Source of the DNA: Candidatus Aerophobota bacterium
GTDB lineage: Bacteria; Aerophobota; Aerophobia; Aerophobales; B47-G16
Assembly (NCBI GenBank): GCA_003648815.1
Contig: QMPZ01000107.1
Coordinates: 1-5,683, forward strand
Reading direction: 5' to 3'
DNA length: 5,683 bases
The position numbers and the translations under genes are program-made. Positions 1 through 5,636 of this stretch are shown piece by piece; the first letter of the stretch is position 1; each line of letters starts with the position of its first letter. Under the pieces are notes generated by a model. That model was given only the letters and a program-made list of their open reading frames with translations. It did no database searches and had not been told where the DNA came from.

Positions 1-33
1 GAGTGAGGGGTGAGGGGTGAAGGGTGAAGGGTA
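1..33 (+). repeat. G-rich heptamer tandem array, cut by the window edge
   Basis: Four complete 7-bp units and part of a fifth run from base 1: GAGTGAG, GGGTGAG, GGGTGAA, GGGTGAA, GGGTA. The consensus is GRGTGAR. The array probably continues to the left of the window. G-runs at 7-10, 14-17, 22-24 and 29-31, separated by TGA or TGAA, fit the G3+N1-7 rule for an intramolecular G-quadruplex on the plus strand. The units are the exact reverse complement of those at 5477-5560, so the two arrays lie in opposite orientations on either side of the gene block. No open frame of interest overlaps it. Its function is unknown. Confidence 0.85.
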
Positions 34-130
34 GCATCTGAGTCCACCTTTTCTGAAGCAACAAAGGATTCGAATCCGGATTAAAATGAGGTTTTTTAAA
101 GCATAGGAAAGTATAAACATTTGCTCAATA
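34..130. other. Intergenic stretch without a recognised feature
   Basis: Nothing coding or RNA-like was found in this AT-rich stretch between the heptamer array and the 55-bp repeats. The one notable item is a perfect 12-bp palindrome, GGATTCGAATCC, at 66-77. It resembles a tRNA T-arm but cannot form the required 5-bp stem around a 7-nt loop, so I do not call a tRNA. Confidence 0.5.
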
Positions 131-312
131 AAGGGGGGAGCAGCGAAGCGTTGAGGGGGGATGTTTCCCCCCTCAAGTGTCGATGAAGGGGGGAGCAGCG
201 AAGCGTTGAGGGGGGATGTTTCCCCCCTCAAGTGTCGATGAAGGGGGGAGCAGCGAAGCGTTGAGGGGGTCATTCCGAAGGAATGGGCGGAAGCCTATGT
301 TTCCCCCCTCAA
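131..312. repeat. Three-copy tandem repeat of 55 bp with G6/C6 hairpins
   Basis: Copies begin at 131, 186 and 241, an exact 55-bp period. Copies 1 and 2 are identical. Each starts AAGGGGGGAGCAGCGAAGCG and then contains a perfect 10-bp stem, TTGAGGGGGG / CCCCCCTCAA, around the loop ATGTTT (151-176 and 206-231). The C-run ending one copy can also pair with the G-run opening the next copy, so alternative folds exist. Copy 3 diverges after its fifth G and carries extra sequence. There is no spacer between copies, which excludes CRISPR, and no T-run after the stems, which argues against an intrinsic terminator. The array ends about 10 bp before the putative argC -35 element. It looks like a duplicated REP- or MITE-like unit; I do not recognise the family. 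Confidence 0.9.
241..312. repeat. Long variant (third copy) of the 55-bp repeat with an internal hairpin
   Basis: This copy matches the first 29 bases of the other two. It then has a 27-nt segment (270-296) where they have a single G, and rejoins at ATGTTTCCCCCCTCAA. The extra segment contains its own hairpin, CATTCC-GAA-GGAATG (271-285). The outer stem TTGAGGGGG / CCCCCTCAA is still possible (261-269 with 304-312). The nested stems suggest this copy may be the complete element and copies 1 and 2 internal-deletion derivatives, though the reverse (an insertion) cannot be excluded. Confidence 0.75.
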
Positions 313-322
313 GCCTCGTTTC

Positions 323-350
323 TTGTCAATCTTCACTTTTTTGTTAAGAT
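323..350 (+). promoter_or_regulatory. Putative sigma70-type promoter of the argC operon
   Basis: TTGTCA (323-328, five of six matches to TTGACA) and TAAGAT (345-350, four of six to TATAAT) are separated by 16 bp. A start of transcription near 357 would give a leader of roughly 24 nt before argC. No ARG-box-like palindrome was recognised. The 55-bp repeats end just upstream, where they could influence activity. Confidence 0.4.
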
Positions 351-380
351 AAAAAACAATTAAACGATGAGGTAAAAGGT

Positions 381-1394
381 ATGAAAGTTTCTGTAATTGG
401 TGCTACCGGTTATACGGGAGCAGAGCTGGTCAGGATCTTATCAAGACATCCTGAGGTTGAGCTTGTCTCTATAACCTCGCAGACCTTCGCCGGAAAGAAA
501 ATTTCGGAAATTTATCCTTTTCTCTCCACAGATTTGGTTTGTGAAGAGCTGGATGTAGATAAGATTGCCAGCTCATCTTCTTTTGTCTTTACCGCTCTTC
601 CTCATAAGACATCGATGGAGATCGTGGGTGAGCTTTACCTGCGAGGGAAAAGGGTGGTGGATCTGTCAGCAGATTTTCGCCTGAAAGACCCTGCGCTTTA
701 CGAGAAGTGGTACGGAGTATCTCATAGCAAAAGGAAGTTGCTCCATGAAGCAGTTTATGGCTTGCCTGAATTATATCGGGAAAAGATAAGAGAGGCTCGA
801 CTGGTAGCTAATCCTGGCTGTTATCCCACCTCCATCATATTGGCCTTGGCTCCCCTTCTTAAAAGCCATCTGATAAAGGAGGAGAGCATAATTGTGGATG
901 CTAAATCCGGGGTCACCGGAGCAGGGAGAAAGCTAACCTTAGCTACCCATTTTCCTGAGATCAACGAAAACTTCTATCCCTATAAGGTGGAAGGACACAG
1001 ACATCTTCCCGAAATGGAGCAAGAGCTGAGCAGGTTGGCCGGGACACAGGTGAAGGTTACCTTTGTCCCTCACTTAGCTCCTTTGAATCGAGGAATACTT
1101 TCTACCTGTTATGCTTCCTTGAAGAGATATACAGAAGTTGAGAAGATTCTAAGAATTTACCGGGATTTCTATAAAGATGAACCTTTTGTGGAGATACTTG
1201 AGAAGGGAAAAGTTCCCAGGATCAGCGATGTAGCTACTTCAAATAGATGCCGAATAGGACTGGCAGTGGACGAGAGGACCGATCGCATAATAGTGATCTC
1301 GGCCATCGACAACTTAGGAAAAGGCGCCTCAGGTCAAGCAGTGCAAAATATGAACATTATGTGTGGATTTAAGGAGGATGAGGGATTAAAATGA
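381..1394 (+). CDS. argC: N-acetyl-gamma-glutamyl-phosphate reductase
   Basis: A cytoplasmic enzyme of arginine synthesis that reduces N-acetyl-glutamyl-5-phosphate to the semialdehyde with NADPH. The 337-residue protein has the family's usual length. The N-terminal nucleotide-binding loop GATGYTGAEL lies at residues 7-16, and ALPHKTS follows at 72-78. The catalytic cysteine is C147 in NPGCYPTS. The conserved histidine of the HRHLPE segment (206-211) is probably H208. The C-terminal NLGKGASGQAVQNMN dimer/cofactor region is intact, so the enzyme should be active. The ATG at 381 is preceded by GAGGT (369-373) at 7 nt. The stop overlaps the argJ start as ATGA, which implies translational coupling. 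It is probably the first gene of the operon. The assignment is firm; the active-site roles come from family knowledge. Confidence 0.97.
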   Translation: MKVSVIGATGYTGAELVRILSRHPEVELVSITSQTFAGKKISEIYPFLSTDLVCEELDVDKIASSSSFVFTALPHKTSMEIVGELYLRGKRVVDLSADFRLKDPALYEKWYGVSHSKRKLLHEAVYGLPELYREKIREARLVANPGCYPTSIILALAPLLKSHLIKEESIIVDAKSGVTGAGRKLTLATHFPEINENFYPYKVEGHRHLPEMEQELSRLAGTQVKVTFVPHLAPLNRGILSTCYASLKRYTEVEKILRIYRDFYKDEPFVEILEKGKVPRISDVATSNRCRIGLAVDERTDRIIVISAIDNLGKGASGQAVQNMNIMCGFKEDEGLK

Positions 1395-2623
1395 GACAGA
1401 TACAAGGAGGAATTACCGCTCCAGAAGGATTTAAGGCGGCCGGTGTTCATTGCGGAATAAAGAAAAATCGACCTGACCTGGCTTTGATTTACTCAGAAGT
1501 ACCTGCGGTCTCATACGCTATGTTCACAACTAACAAGGTTAAGGCAGCACCGGTACAGGTGTCCATAAGAAAAATTCGCAAGATGCGTGCTCAGGCAATT
1601 GTGGTAAATAGTGGAAATGCCAATGCTTGCACAGGACAAAGAGGCCTTAGGGATGCGGAGAGGATGGCTGAGCTGGCCGCTGAACTGTTGGGGATAAACA
1701 AGGAGGAAGTTTTAGTAGCTTCCACCGGCATAATAGGTAAACCTTTACCTATGGAGAAGATTGAAAGGGGAATAAGAGAGGCGGTGGGTGCTTTATCCCC
1801 TCAAGGAGCTCATCAAGCAGCAGAGGCTATCTTAACCACTGACCGGGCTGTCAAAGAAATAGCTGTGGAGACGGATATTCCAAAAAGAGGTAAGGGTAAG
1901 GTAAGGATTGCTGGAATGATCAAGGGCTCAGGGATGATTTCGCCTAATCTGGCTACCATGCTCTGTTTCATAACTACTGATGCCTGCATTGCAGAAGATG
2001 CCCTGAAGGAGGCAATGAGGTCTGCGATCAACAAGTCCTTTAATCAGATCAGTGTGGACGGGGACATGAGCACCAATGATTCCGTTTTTATCCTGGCCAA
2101 TGGACTGGCGAGAAATAAGAGAATAAAGACCTGGCATAAAAAGAAAAAGAGAAAGATTGAGGACGAGAATTTCCGTTATTTCCAGCAAGCCCTGGATTAT
2201 ATCTGCATTTCCTTAGCAAAGATGGTGGTGCGGGACGGTGAGGGAGCTACCAAACTTATAGAGGTAAAGGTAGAGGGAGCTCCTTTTCCCAAAGATGCAC
2301 GAAGGGTGGCTAAGGCAGTAGCCAATTCTCTTTTAGTGAAGACAGCCATCGCAGGAGCTTCTCCTAACTGGGGAAGGGTGATAGCTGCCTTAGGTGCAGC
2401 TCATACTAAGATAAAGCCGCATAAAGTAGACGTGTATATCGGCGGATTGCCGGTAGTAAAAGGGGGAGAGGGGACAGACATAGACGAGAAAAGCCTGAGG
2501 GAAATCTTAAAAAAAGATGAGGTTGAGATAAACATTCAGTTAAATCAGGGAGATAACAAGACTACCTTCTGGGGATGTGATCTAACAGAGGAATATGTTG
2601 GGATAAACAAGCGATATGTCTGA
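1391..2623 (+). CDS. argJ: Glutamate N-acetyltransferase / amino-acid acetyltransferase (ornithine acetyltransferase)
   Basis: Transfers the acetyl group from N-acetylornithine to glutamate, closing the cyclic arginine pathway. Bifunctional members also make acetylglutamate from acetyl-CoA, but sequence alone does not show which type this is. The 410-residue protein has the self-cleavage motif KGSGMISPNLATML. Its nucleophile T189, at the Ala-Thr junction, would become the N-terminus of the beta chain. NSGNANAC (73-80) and STGIIG (111-116, oxyanion-hole region) are present, as are NWGR (326-329) and a family-like C-terminus, so both chains look complete. Oddly, residues 241-255 form a very basic stretch containing KKKKRK where I would expect a shorter, less basic loop. 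The ATG at 1391 has GAGGG (1380-1384) 6 nt upstream. It overlaps argC by 4 nt and the next gene by 8 nt. Confidence 0.97.
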   Translation: MRQIQGGITAPEGFKAAGVHCGIKKNRPDLALIYSEVPAVSYAMFTTNKVKAAPVQVSIRKIRKMRAQAIVVNSGNANACTGQRGLRDAERMAELAAELLGINKEEVLVASTGIIGKPLPMEKIERGIREAVGALSPQGAHQAAEAILTTDRAVKEIAVETDIPKRGKGKVRIAGMIKGSGMISPNLATMLCFITTDACIAEDALKEAMRSAINKSFNQISVDGDMSTNDSVFILANGLARNKRIKTWHKKKKRKIEDENFRYFQQALDYICISLAKMVVRDGEGATKLIEVKVEGAPFPKDARRVAKAVANSLLVKTAIAGASPNWGRVIAALGAAHTKIKPHKVDVYIGGLPVVKGGEGTDIDEKSLREILKKDEVEINIQLNQGDNKTTFWGCDLTEEYVGINKRYV

Positions 2624-3485
2624 GGGTATGGCGAGATTTTCCTTGGATGAGAAAGTAGTAGAGACGCTGCTTGATCCACAGAACAAGGTGATAATGGTGA
2701 TAGGTGGTCCAGATACAGGAAAGACCACCCTGGTAGAGGAATTGGCGAGTTTATTTTCTGCCCAGTTCAGGGTAGGAGTTGTGGATGCCGATATAGGTCA
2801 ATCTCATATAGGCCCTCCAACTACCATAGCCTGGGCTCCTGTAAGAGGAAAATTTAGCGGGTGGGAGAAGATAAAATGTGAAGATATGTATTTTGTGGGG
2901 ACTACCTCTCCCTCTGGCAATCTTCTTCCCGTGGTCACCGGAACTAAAATAATTTGCGATATCGCCAGACAGAAGGTGGATAAGGTCATAATCGATACCA
3001 CCGGTATGATAAGGGGTGGAGCAGGGAAGATACTCAAAATATGCAAAATTGAGGTAGTCAAGCCTCAAGTAGTTTTAGCTTTAGAGAGAGAAGATGAGTT
3101 AAGCTCCATTCTTCGCGCCTTCAAAGGGATGAGAACTCCCCTCATTCTCAGGATATCCATCTCTTCCAAGGTATCGCAAAAGCCGTATTTACACAGAGTA
3201 AGCTATCGAAGACGCAAGTTCAGGGAATACTTCAAAGATGCTCAAAGGATTGTTCTATTGCGAAACAAACTTGGAATGAGGGATATACGCCCTGGGGTGT
3301 CTTTGTACAATCGTCTAATTTCCTTAAAAAGTGAAGAGGGAAGGGACTTAGCTCTGGGAATCATCGATAAAGAGGAGGAAGGGGGGCAGCTATCCATCTA
3401 TACTCCCCTCGATGCCTCAAGAAAGATAGCGGCAATTGTCCTCGGAAGAGTTCGAGTTGATCTGGAAGGAAGAGAGCTCCCTTGA
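2616..3485 (+). CDS. Clp1/Grc3-type P-loop polynucleotide 5'-hydroxyl kinase-like protein
   Basis: A 289-residue P-loop protein of the Clp1/Nol9/Grc3 group, which phosphorylates 5'-OH ends of RNA or DNA. Activity is established for human Clp1 and a Pyrococcus homologue; here it is inferred. Motifs in order are Walker A GGPDTGKT (30-37, with K36 and T37), VVDADIGQ (55-62, with D59 the probable catalytic acid), FVGTTSPSGN (93-102) and VIIDTTGMIRGGAG (124-137). A C-terminal segment with LALGIID and IYTPLD resembles the family's small C-terminal domain. Only about 25 residues precede the P-loop, so the N-terminal beta domain of eukaryotic Clp1 is missing. Start choice is uncertain: ATG 2616 overlaps the argJ stop and has a weak ribosome site, while ATG 2628 (residue 5) has GAGGG too close to it. 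Coupling to argJ is likely. Another P-loop NTPase function remains possible. Confidence 0.82.
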   Translation: MSEGMARFSLDEKVVETLLDPQNKVIMVIGGPDTGKTTLVEELASLFSAQFRVGVVDADIGQSHIGPPTTIAWAPVRGKFSGWEKIKCEDMYFVGTTSPSGNLLPVVTGTKIICDIARQKVDKVIIDTTGMIRGGAGKILKICKIEVVKPQVVLALEREDELSSILRAFKGMRTPLILRISISSKVSQKPYLHRVSYRRRKFREYFKDAQRIVLLRNKLGMRDIRPGVSLYNRLISLKSEEGRDLALGIIDKEEEGGQLSIYTPLDASRKIAAIVLGRVRVDLEGRELP

Positions 3486-3576
3486 GGTGAAGAACACATT
3501 TTTCATCCTCTGAATTTTCATCTCCCCTTCCTCTCATTGGTTGCTTTAGCTTAAAATATTATTATTACGGCAGTAT
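3486..3576. other. Convergent intergenic spacer
   Basis: Ninety-one bases separate the two convergent operons. I looked for a GC-rich stem followed by a T-run in either direction and found none. An AT-rich patch (about 3551-3566) is the only visible feature. Transcription may end by another mechanism, or the two transcripts may overlap at their 3' ends. Confidence 0.5.
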
Positions 3577-4050
3577 CTAAGGAGCAAAATCCTCCGGTTT
3601 TAAGTCCCTTAATTTTTTCTTAAACTCCTCGACCTCTTTCTCGTCAATGGGTTTGCTCCCTACAGCTACCTTATCCATCACTGCCTCATCTATATAGATG
3701 GGGACCTTAAGTCTTAGGGCCAAGGCTATAGCATCGCTGGGACGGGAGTCGATCTGAATGCTTTCCCCATTTTTTCTCATCACTATTCGGGCGTAAAAGG
3801 TGTTGTGTTTGAGGTCATTTATCACTACCTTATCCACCTTACCCTTTAGTTTTTCAATAATGGATTTGGTCAAATCATGTGTCAGAGGTCGGGGTGGCTT
3901 CACATTTTCCAGAGCTAAGGCGATGGCTTGAGCCTCAAATAAGCCCACCCATATTGGCAATGTTTTATTTCCCTCTTTCTCCTTTAAAATAATTACGGGC
4001 ATATTCGACTTCATATCTATAGCTACATTCACCACATTTACCTCAATCAT
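3577..4050 (-). CDS. Bifunctional nuclease (BFN/DUF151) domain protein
   Basis: A 157-residue protein that is essentially one BFN domain. The domain is named after a plant protein with both RNase and DNase activity; the role of bacterial copies is poorly defined. Family motifs visible are LPIWVG (31-36), EAQAIA (39-44), RPLTHDL (54-60) and DSRPSDAIALALR (101-113), followed by the usual KVPIYIDE. The C-terminus is a charged, probably helical tail ending DFAP, and no UVR or other extra domain is attached. A GTG three codons further upstream (4059) also opens the frame, but it lies inside the Shine-Dalgarno GGAGGTGA. The ATG at 4050 is 8 nt past GGAGG and is the better start. It sits 32 nt after the apgM stop on the same strand, so the two are probably cotranscribed. 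Confidence 0.9.
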   Translation of the reverse strand: MIEVNVVNVAIDMKSNMPVIILKEKEGNKTLPIWVGLFEAQAIALALENVKPPRPLTHDLTKSIIEKLKGKVDKVVINDLKHNTFYARIVMRKNGESIQIDSRPSDAIALALRLKVPIYIDEAVMDKVAVGSKPIDEKEVEEFKKKLRDLKPEDFAP

Positions 4051-4058
4051 ATATCTCA

Positions 4059-4063
4059 CCTCC
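4059..4063 (-). promoter_or_regulatory. Ribosome binding site of the BFN gene (decides the start)
   Basis: On the minus strand GGAGG, extended as GGAGGTGA, is almost the full complement of the 16S rRNA 3' end. It lies 8 nt before the ATG at 4050. The alternative GTG at 4059 overlaps the motif itself and is therefore unlikely to be used. Confidence 0.8.
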
Positions 4064-4082
4064 CTCGTTTTGTTCTTTTTCC

Positions 4083-5309
4083 TTAAGAGCCCACCATATG
4101 TCCACAGCCCATTAGATCCACTATTATCTTCATCAATTCAACGCCGGTGATATGACCCAAGCAGCCCGAGGAGACGGAAACCTCATCGAAAGACTTCACT
4201 TCATCCCTGCGAACTTTATCTCCATAGATCAACACAGGAACAGGATCACTGCTGTGTCTTTTGATGGAGATGGGAGTACTGTGGTCGGCGGTTATAATGA
4301 GATAGGCATCCTCGTCCTTTAAAAGTTCGGCCAGTCTATTTACCTTTTCAATCATAAGGAGCTTTTCTTCAAGGTTTCCATCATGACTGGCGTTGTCCGT
4401 TCCCTTAACGTGGACGAAGACTAAATCGAACTTTCTCAGAGCCTCCTTGGCCGCCTTTGCTTTTGCCTCGATATCTGTATCTATTCTCCCCGTTGCTCCT
4501 GGCACCTTTAGGATCTCCATTCCCACATATTTTGCCACTCCTTTGTAAAGAGCTGAGCCAGCTATACAGCAGGAGCTAAACCCGTATCTTTCCTTTAAGG
4601 ATTCTACCTTTTGGTAAACTCCTGCTCCTCGGGTCAAGATTATGTTCGCCGGAAATTTGCCCTCTTCTTTCCTCTTTTTGTTCAATGGATGAGAGGAGAG
4701 AATCTCGTTGCTCTTCCTTACCACTTCGTTGACTATTCTTGCTGTCCTTCTGGCCTCTTCGGTATCCTTTAGGGGCTTGGATTTCAGGACAGGAGGGTTT
4801 CCCGAGGTATGGGGGTCCGTGTCGGATATAGAAGGAGAAAGACCCTCTCCTCGCAAGACCAAAACTCCTCTGTGCTCCGTGGAGGGCAAGAAAATCACCT
4901 CCGTTTTTTCTATTTCCATTCCCTGTAAGGATTTGGCAAGCTCAGCTCCCTCGTCCTTAAGCCTACCTGCCCTTCTGTCTATCACCCGTAGATTCTCGTC
5001 CACGGTGGCGAAATTGCACCTGAAGGCGACATCCCCTTCTCTCAGATCAATCCCCACCCCTAAGGCCTCAAAAGGTCCCCTTCCCTTATAGTAAGTCTGG
5101 GGTTCGTATCCGAAAATAGCCAGGTGAGCGGTATCACTTCCAGGTATAATTCCCCGGCCGATGGCACTCATCAGTCCCGTGGAGCCCTTTTTTGCCAGCT
5201 CGTCCAGAGTTGGCTTTTTCGCCAGCTGAAGAGGAGTTTTCCCATCCTTTACCGCTCGATCTCCTAACCCATCCACTATCACCAATATAACTTTTTTCTC
5301 CACAGGCAT
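4083..5309 (-). CDS. apgM: 2,3-bisphosphoglycerate-independent phosphoglycerate mutase, archaeal type
   Basis: Interconverts 3- and 2-phosphoglycerate in glycolysis and gluconeogenesis. It belongs to the alkaline-phosphatase-like metalloenzymes of the archaeal (ApgM) type, also found in several bacterial phyla. The 408-residue protein matches the family's length of about 400. Visible motifs are VDGLGDR (12-18, metal ligand D13), PGSDTAHLAIFGY (56-68, with S58 the expected phospho-accepting serine), DTDPH (163-167), HVKGTDNASHDGN (300-312, with D305 and H309), TADHSTP (340-346, with D342 and H343) and H352. All expected active-site residues are present. The frame stays open for 22 more codons, to an ATG at 5375. 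I prefer 5309 because it has GAGGG 5 nt upstream, gives the family's usual N-terminus, and has a promoter lying within the longer version. First gene of a probable two-gene operon. Confidence 0.95.
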   Translation of the reverse strand: MPVEKKVILVIVDGLGDRAVKDGKTPLQLAKKPTLDELAKKGSTGLMSAIGRGIIPGSDTAHLAIFGYEPQTYYKGRGPFEALGVGIDLREGDVAFRCNFATVDENLRVIDRRAGRLKDEGAELAKSLQGMEIEKTEVIFLPSTEHRGVLVLRGEGLSPSISDTDPHTSGNPPVLKSKPLKDTEEARRTARIVNEVVRKSNEILSSHPLNKKRKEEGKFPANIILTRGAGVYQKVESLKERYGFSSCCIAGSALYKGVAKYVGMEILKVPGATGRIDTDIEAKAKAAKEALRKFDLVFVHVKGTDNASHDGNLEEKLLMIEKVNRLAELLKDEDAYLIITADHSTPISIKRHSSDPVPVLIYGDKVRRDEVKSFDEVSVSSGCLGHITGVELMKIIVDLMGCGHMVGS

Positions 5310-5314
5310 CGCTT

Positions 5315-5319
5315 CCCTC
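5315..5319 (-). promoter_or_regulatory. Ribosome binding site of apgM (decides the start)
   Basis: Minus-strand GAGGG followed by the 5-nt spacer AAGCG precedes the ATG at 5309. The upstream ATGs have poorer sites: the one at 5375 has only AAGGG, and the one at 5348 has none. Confidence 0.65.
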
Positions 5320-5331
5320 TTTTTTACTTTA

Positions 5332-5359
5332 AGGATATTACATTTCATAAATCTGTCAA
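5332..5359 (-). promoter_or_regulatory. Putative sigma70-type promoter of apgM and the BFN gene
   Basis: On the minus strand a perfect TTGACA (5354-5359) is followed, after 16 bp, by TATCCT (5332-5337, four of six matches to TATAAT). Transcription would begin near 5325, giving a leader of about 16 nt that contains the GAGGG site. A transcript from here could not encode the 22-residue N-terminal extension, which supports the start at 5309. Confidence 0.5.
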
Positions 5360-5388
5360 GCACTGCTTTTCTCATATAAACCCTTTTG

Positions 5389-5451
5389 GGGTGGCTGAAG
5401 TGTACTCGATACGGAACGACGCCGCCTCGCTATAAACATAATCAGCCACCC
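5389..5451. repeat. 63-bp unit bounded by 10-bp perfect inverted repeats
   Basis: GGGTGGCTGA (5389-5398) and TCAGCCACCC (5442-5451) are exact reverse complements separated by 43 bp. The interior is GC-richer than its surroundings and has no coding signal. The unit could be a miniature inverted-repeat element, the remnant of a repeat, or a structured leader or regulator site upstream of the apgM promoter. It holds no transposase, and no clear target-site duplication is visible. Function unknown. Confidence 0.6.
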
Positions 5452-5452
5452 A

Positions 5453-5473
5453 TTAAAATGGATGGTATTTTAA
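5453..5473. repeat. Small AT-rich inverted repeat
   Basis: TTAAAAT (5453-5459) and ATTTTAA (5467-5473) form a perfect 7-bp stem with the 7-nt loop GGATGGT. It sits between the 63-bp unit and the heptamer array. The stem is weak, so it may be a binding site or chance; it is not a convincing terminator. Confidence 0.4.
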
Positions 5474-5476
5474 CCC

Positions 5477-5560
5477 TTCACCCCTCACCCTTCACTCTTC
5501 ACTCTTTACCCTTCACTCTTCACCCTTCACCCCTCACCCCTCACCCCTCACCCTTCACTC
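5477..5560 (-). repeat. C-rich heptamer tandem array, 12 units
   Basis: Twelve consecutive 7-bp units with no break in phase and consensus YTCACYC: mostly TTCACCC, CTCACCC and TTCACTC, with one TTTACCC at 5505-5511. The minus strand reads GGGTGAA/GGGTGAG, identical to the units at 1-33. C-runs at 5523-5525, 5530-5533, 5537-5540, 5544-5547 and 5551-5553 predict a G-quadruplex on the minus strand. A 64-codon open frame across this array has a purely repeat-derived product rich in HPSP-like segments and is not a gene. Short heptamer arrays are known from cyanobacteria and some other genomes; the role of this one is unknown. Confidence 0.93.
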
Positions 5561-5576
5561 CTCCAATACTGTTTTC

Positions 5577-5605
5577 TTGACTACTTTTAAAAGTTAGGAT
5601 AAAAT
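5577..5605 (+). promoter_or_regulatory. Sigma70-type promoter of the gene at the right edge
   Basis: TTGACT (5577-5582, five of six matches) and TAAAAT (5600-5605, five of six) are separated by the optimal 17 bp. The predicted start of transcription near 5612 gives a leader of about 25 nt before the ATG at 5637. This is the best-matching promoter in the window. Confidence 0.65.
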
Positions 5606-5636
5606 AAACCAAATCCAACTTGAAAGGGAAGAGGGG

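Noticed and set aside
60..82. tRNA T-arm-like sequence suggesting a tRNA gene
   Set aside because: The pairing gives a 3-bp stem with a 6-nt loop rather than 5 bp with 7 nt, and no acceptor, D or anticodon arm could be placed on either strand.
151..231. G6/C6 hairpins as intrinsic terminators
   Set aside because: The stems are strong but no T-run follows on either strand, and no gene ends nearby in the window.
131..312. Possible CRISPR array
   Set aside because: The 55-bp units abut directly with no unique spacers, there are only three, and no cas gene is present.
2137..2157. A-rich run in argJ as a programmed frameshift site
   Set aside because: AAA-AAG codon pairs occur, but the preceding base is not A, no stem follows, and the downstream zero frame is the conserved ArgJ sequence.
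1813..3068. Several 70-105-codon open frames on the minus strand under argJ and the kinase gene
   Set aside because: They are antisense to clearly conserved genes, overlap one another and show no recognisable domain.
3486..3576. Bidirectional terminator between the convergent genes
   Set aside because: No GC-rich stem with an adjacent T-run could be found on either strand.
4708..5091. 127-codon open frame on the plus strand inside apgM
   Set aside because: It is antisense to the strongly conserved apgM coding sequence, has a low-complexity Ser/Leu-rich product, and has no promoter or ribosome site. It is a shadow frame.
5386..5580. 64-codon open frame on the plus strand across the right heptamer array
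   Set aside because: Its product is mostly a translation of the 7-bp repeat (HPSPFTLH-like segments), it has no family resemblance, and it reads through the 63-bp inverted repeat. Its ATG also lacks a good ribosome site.
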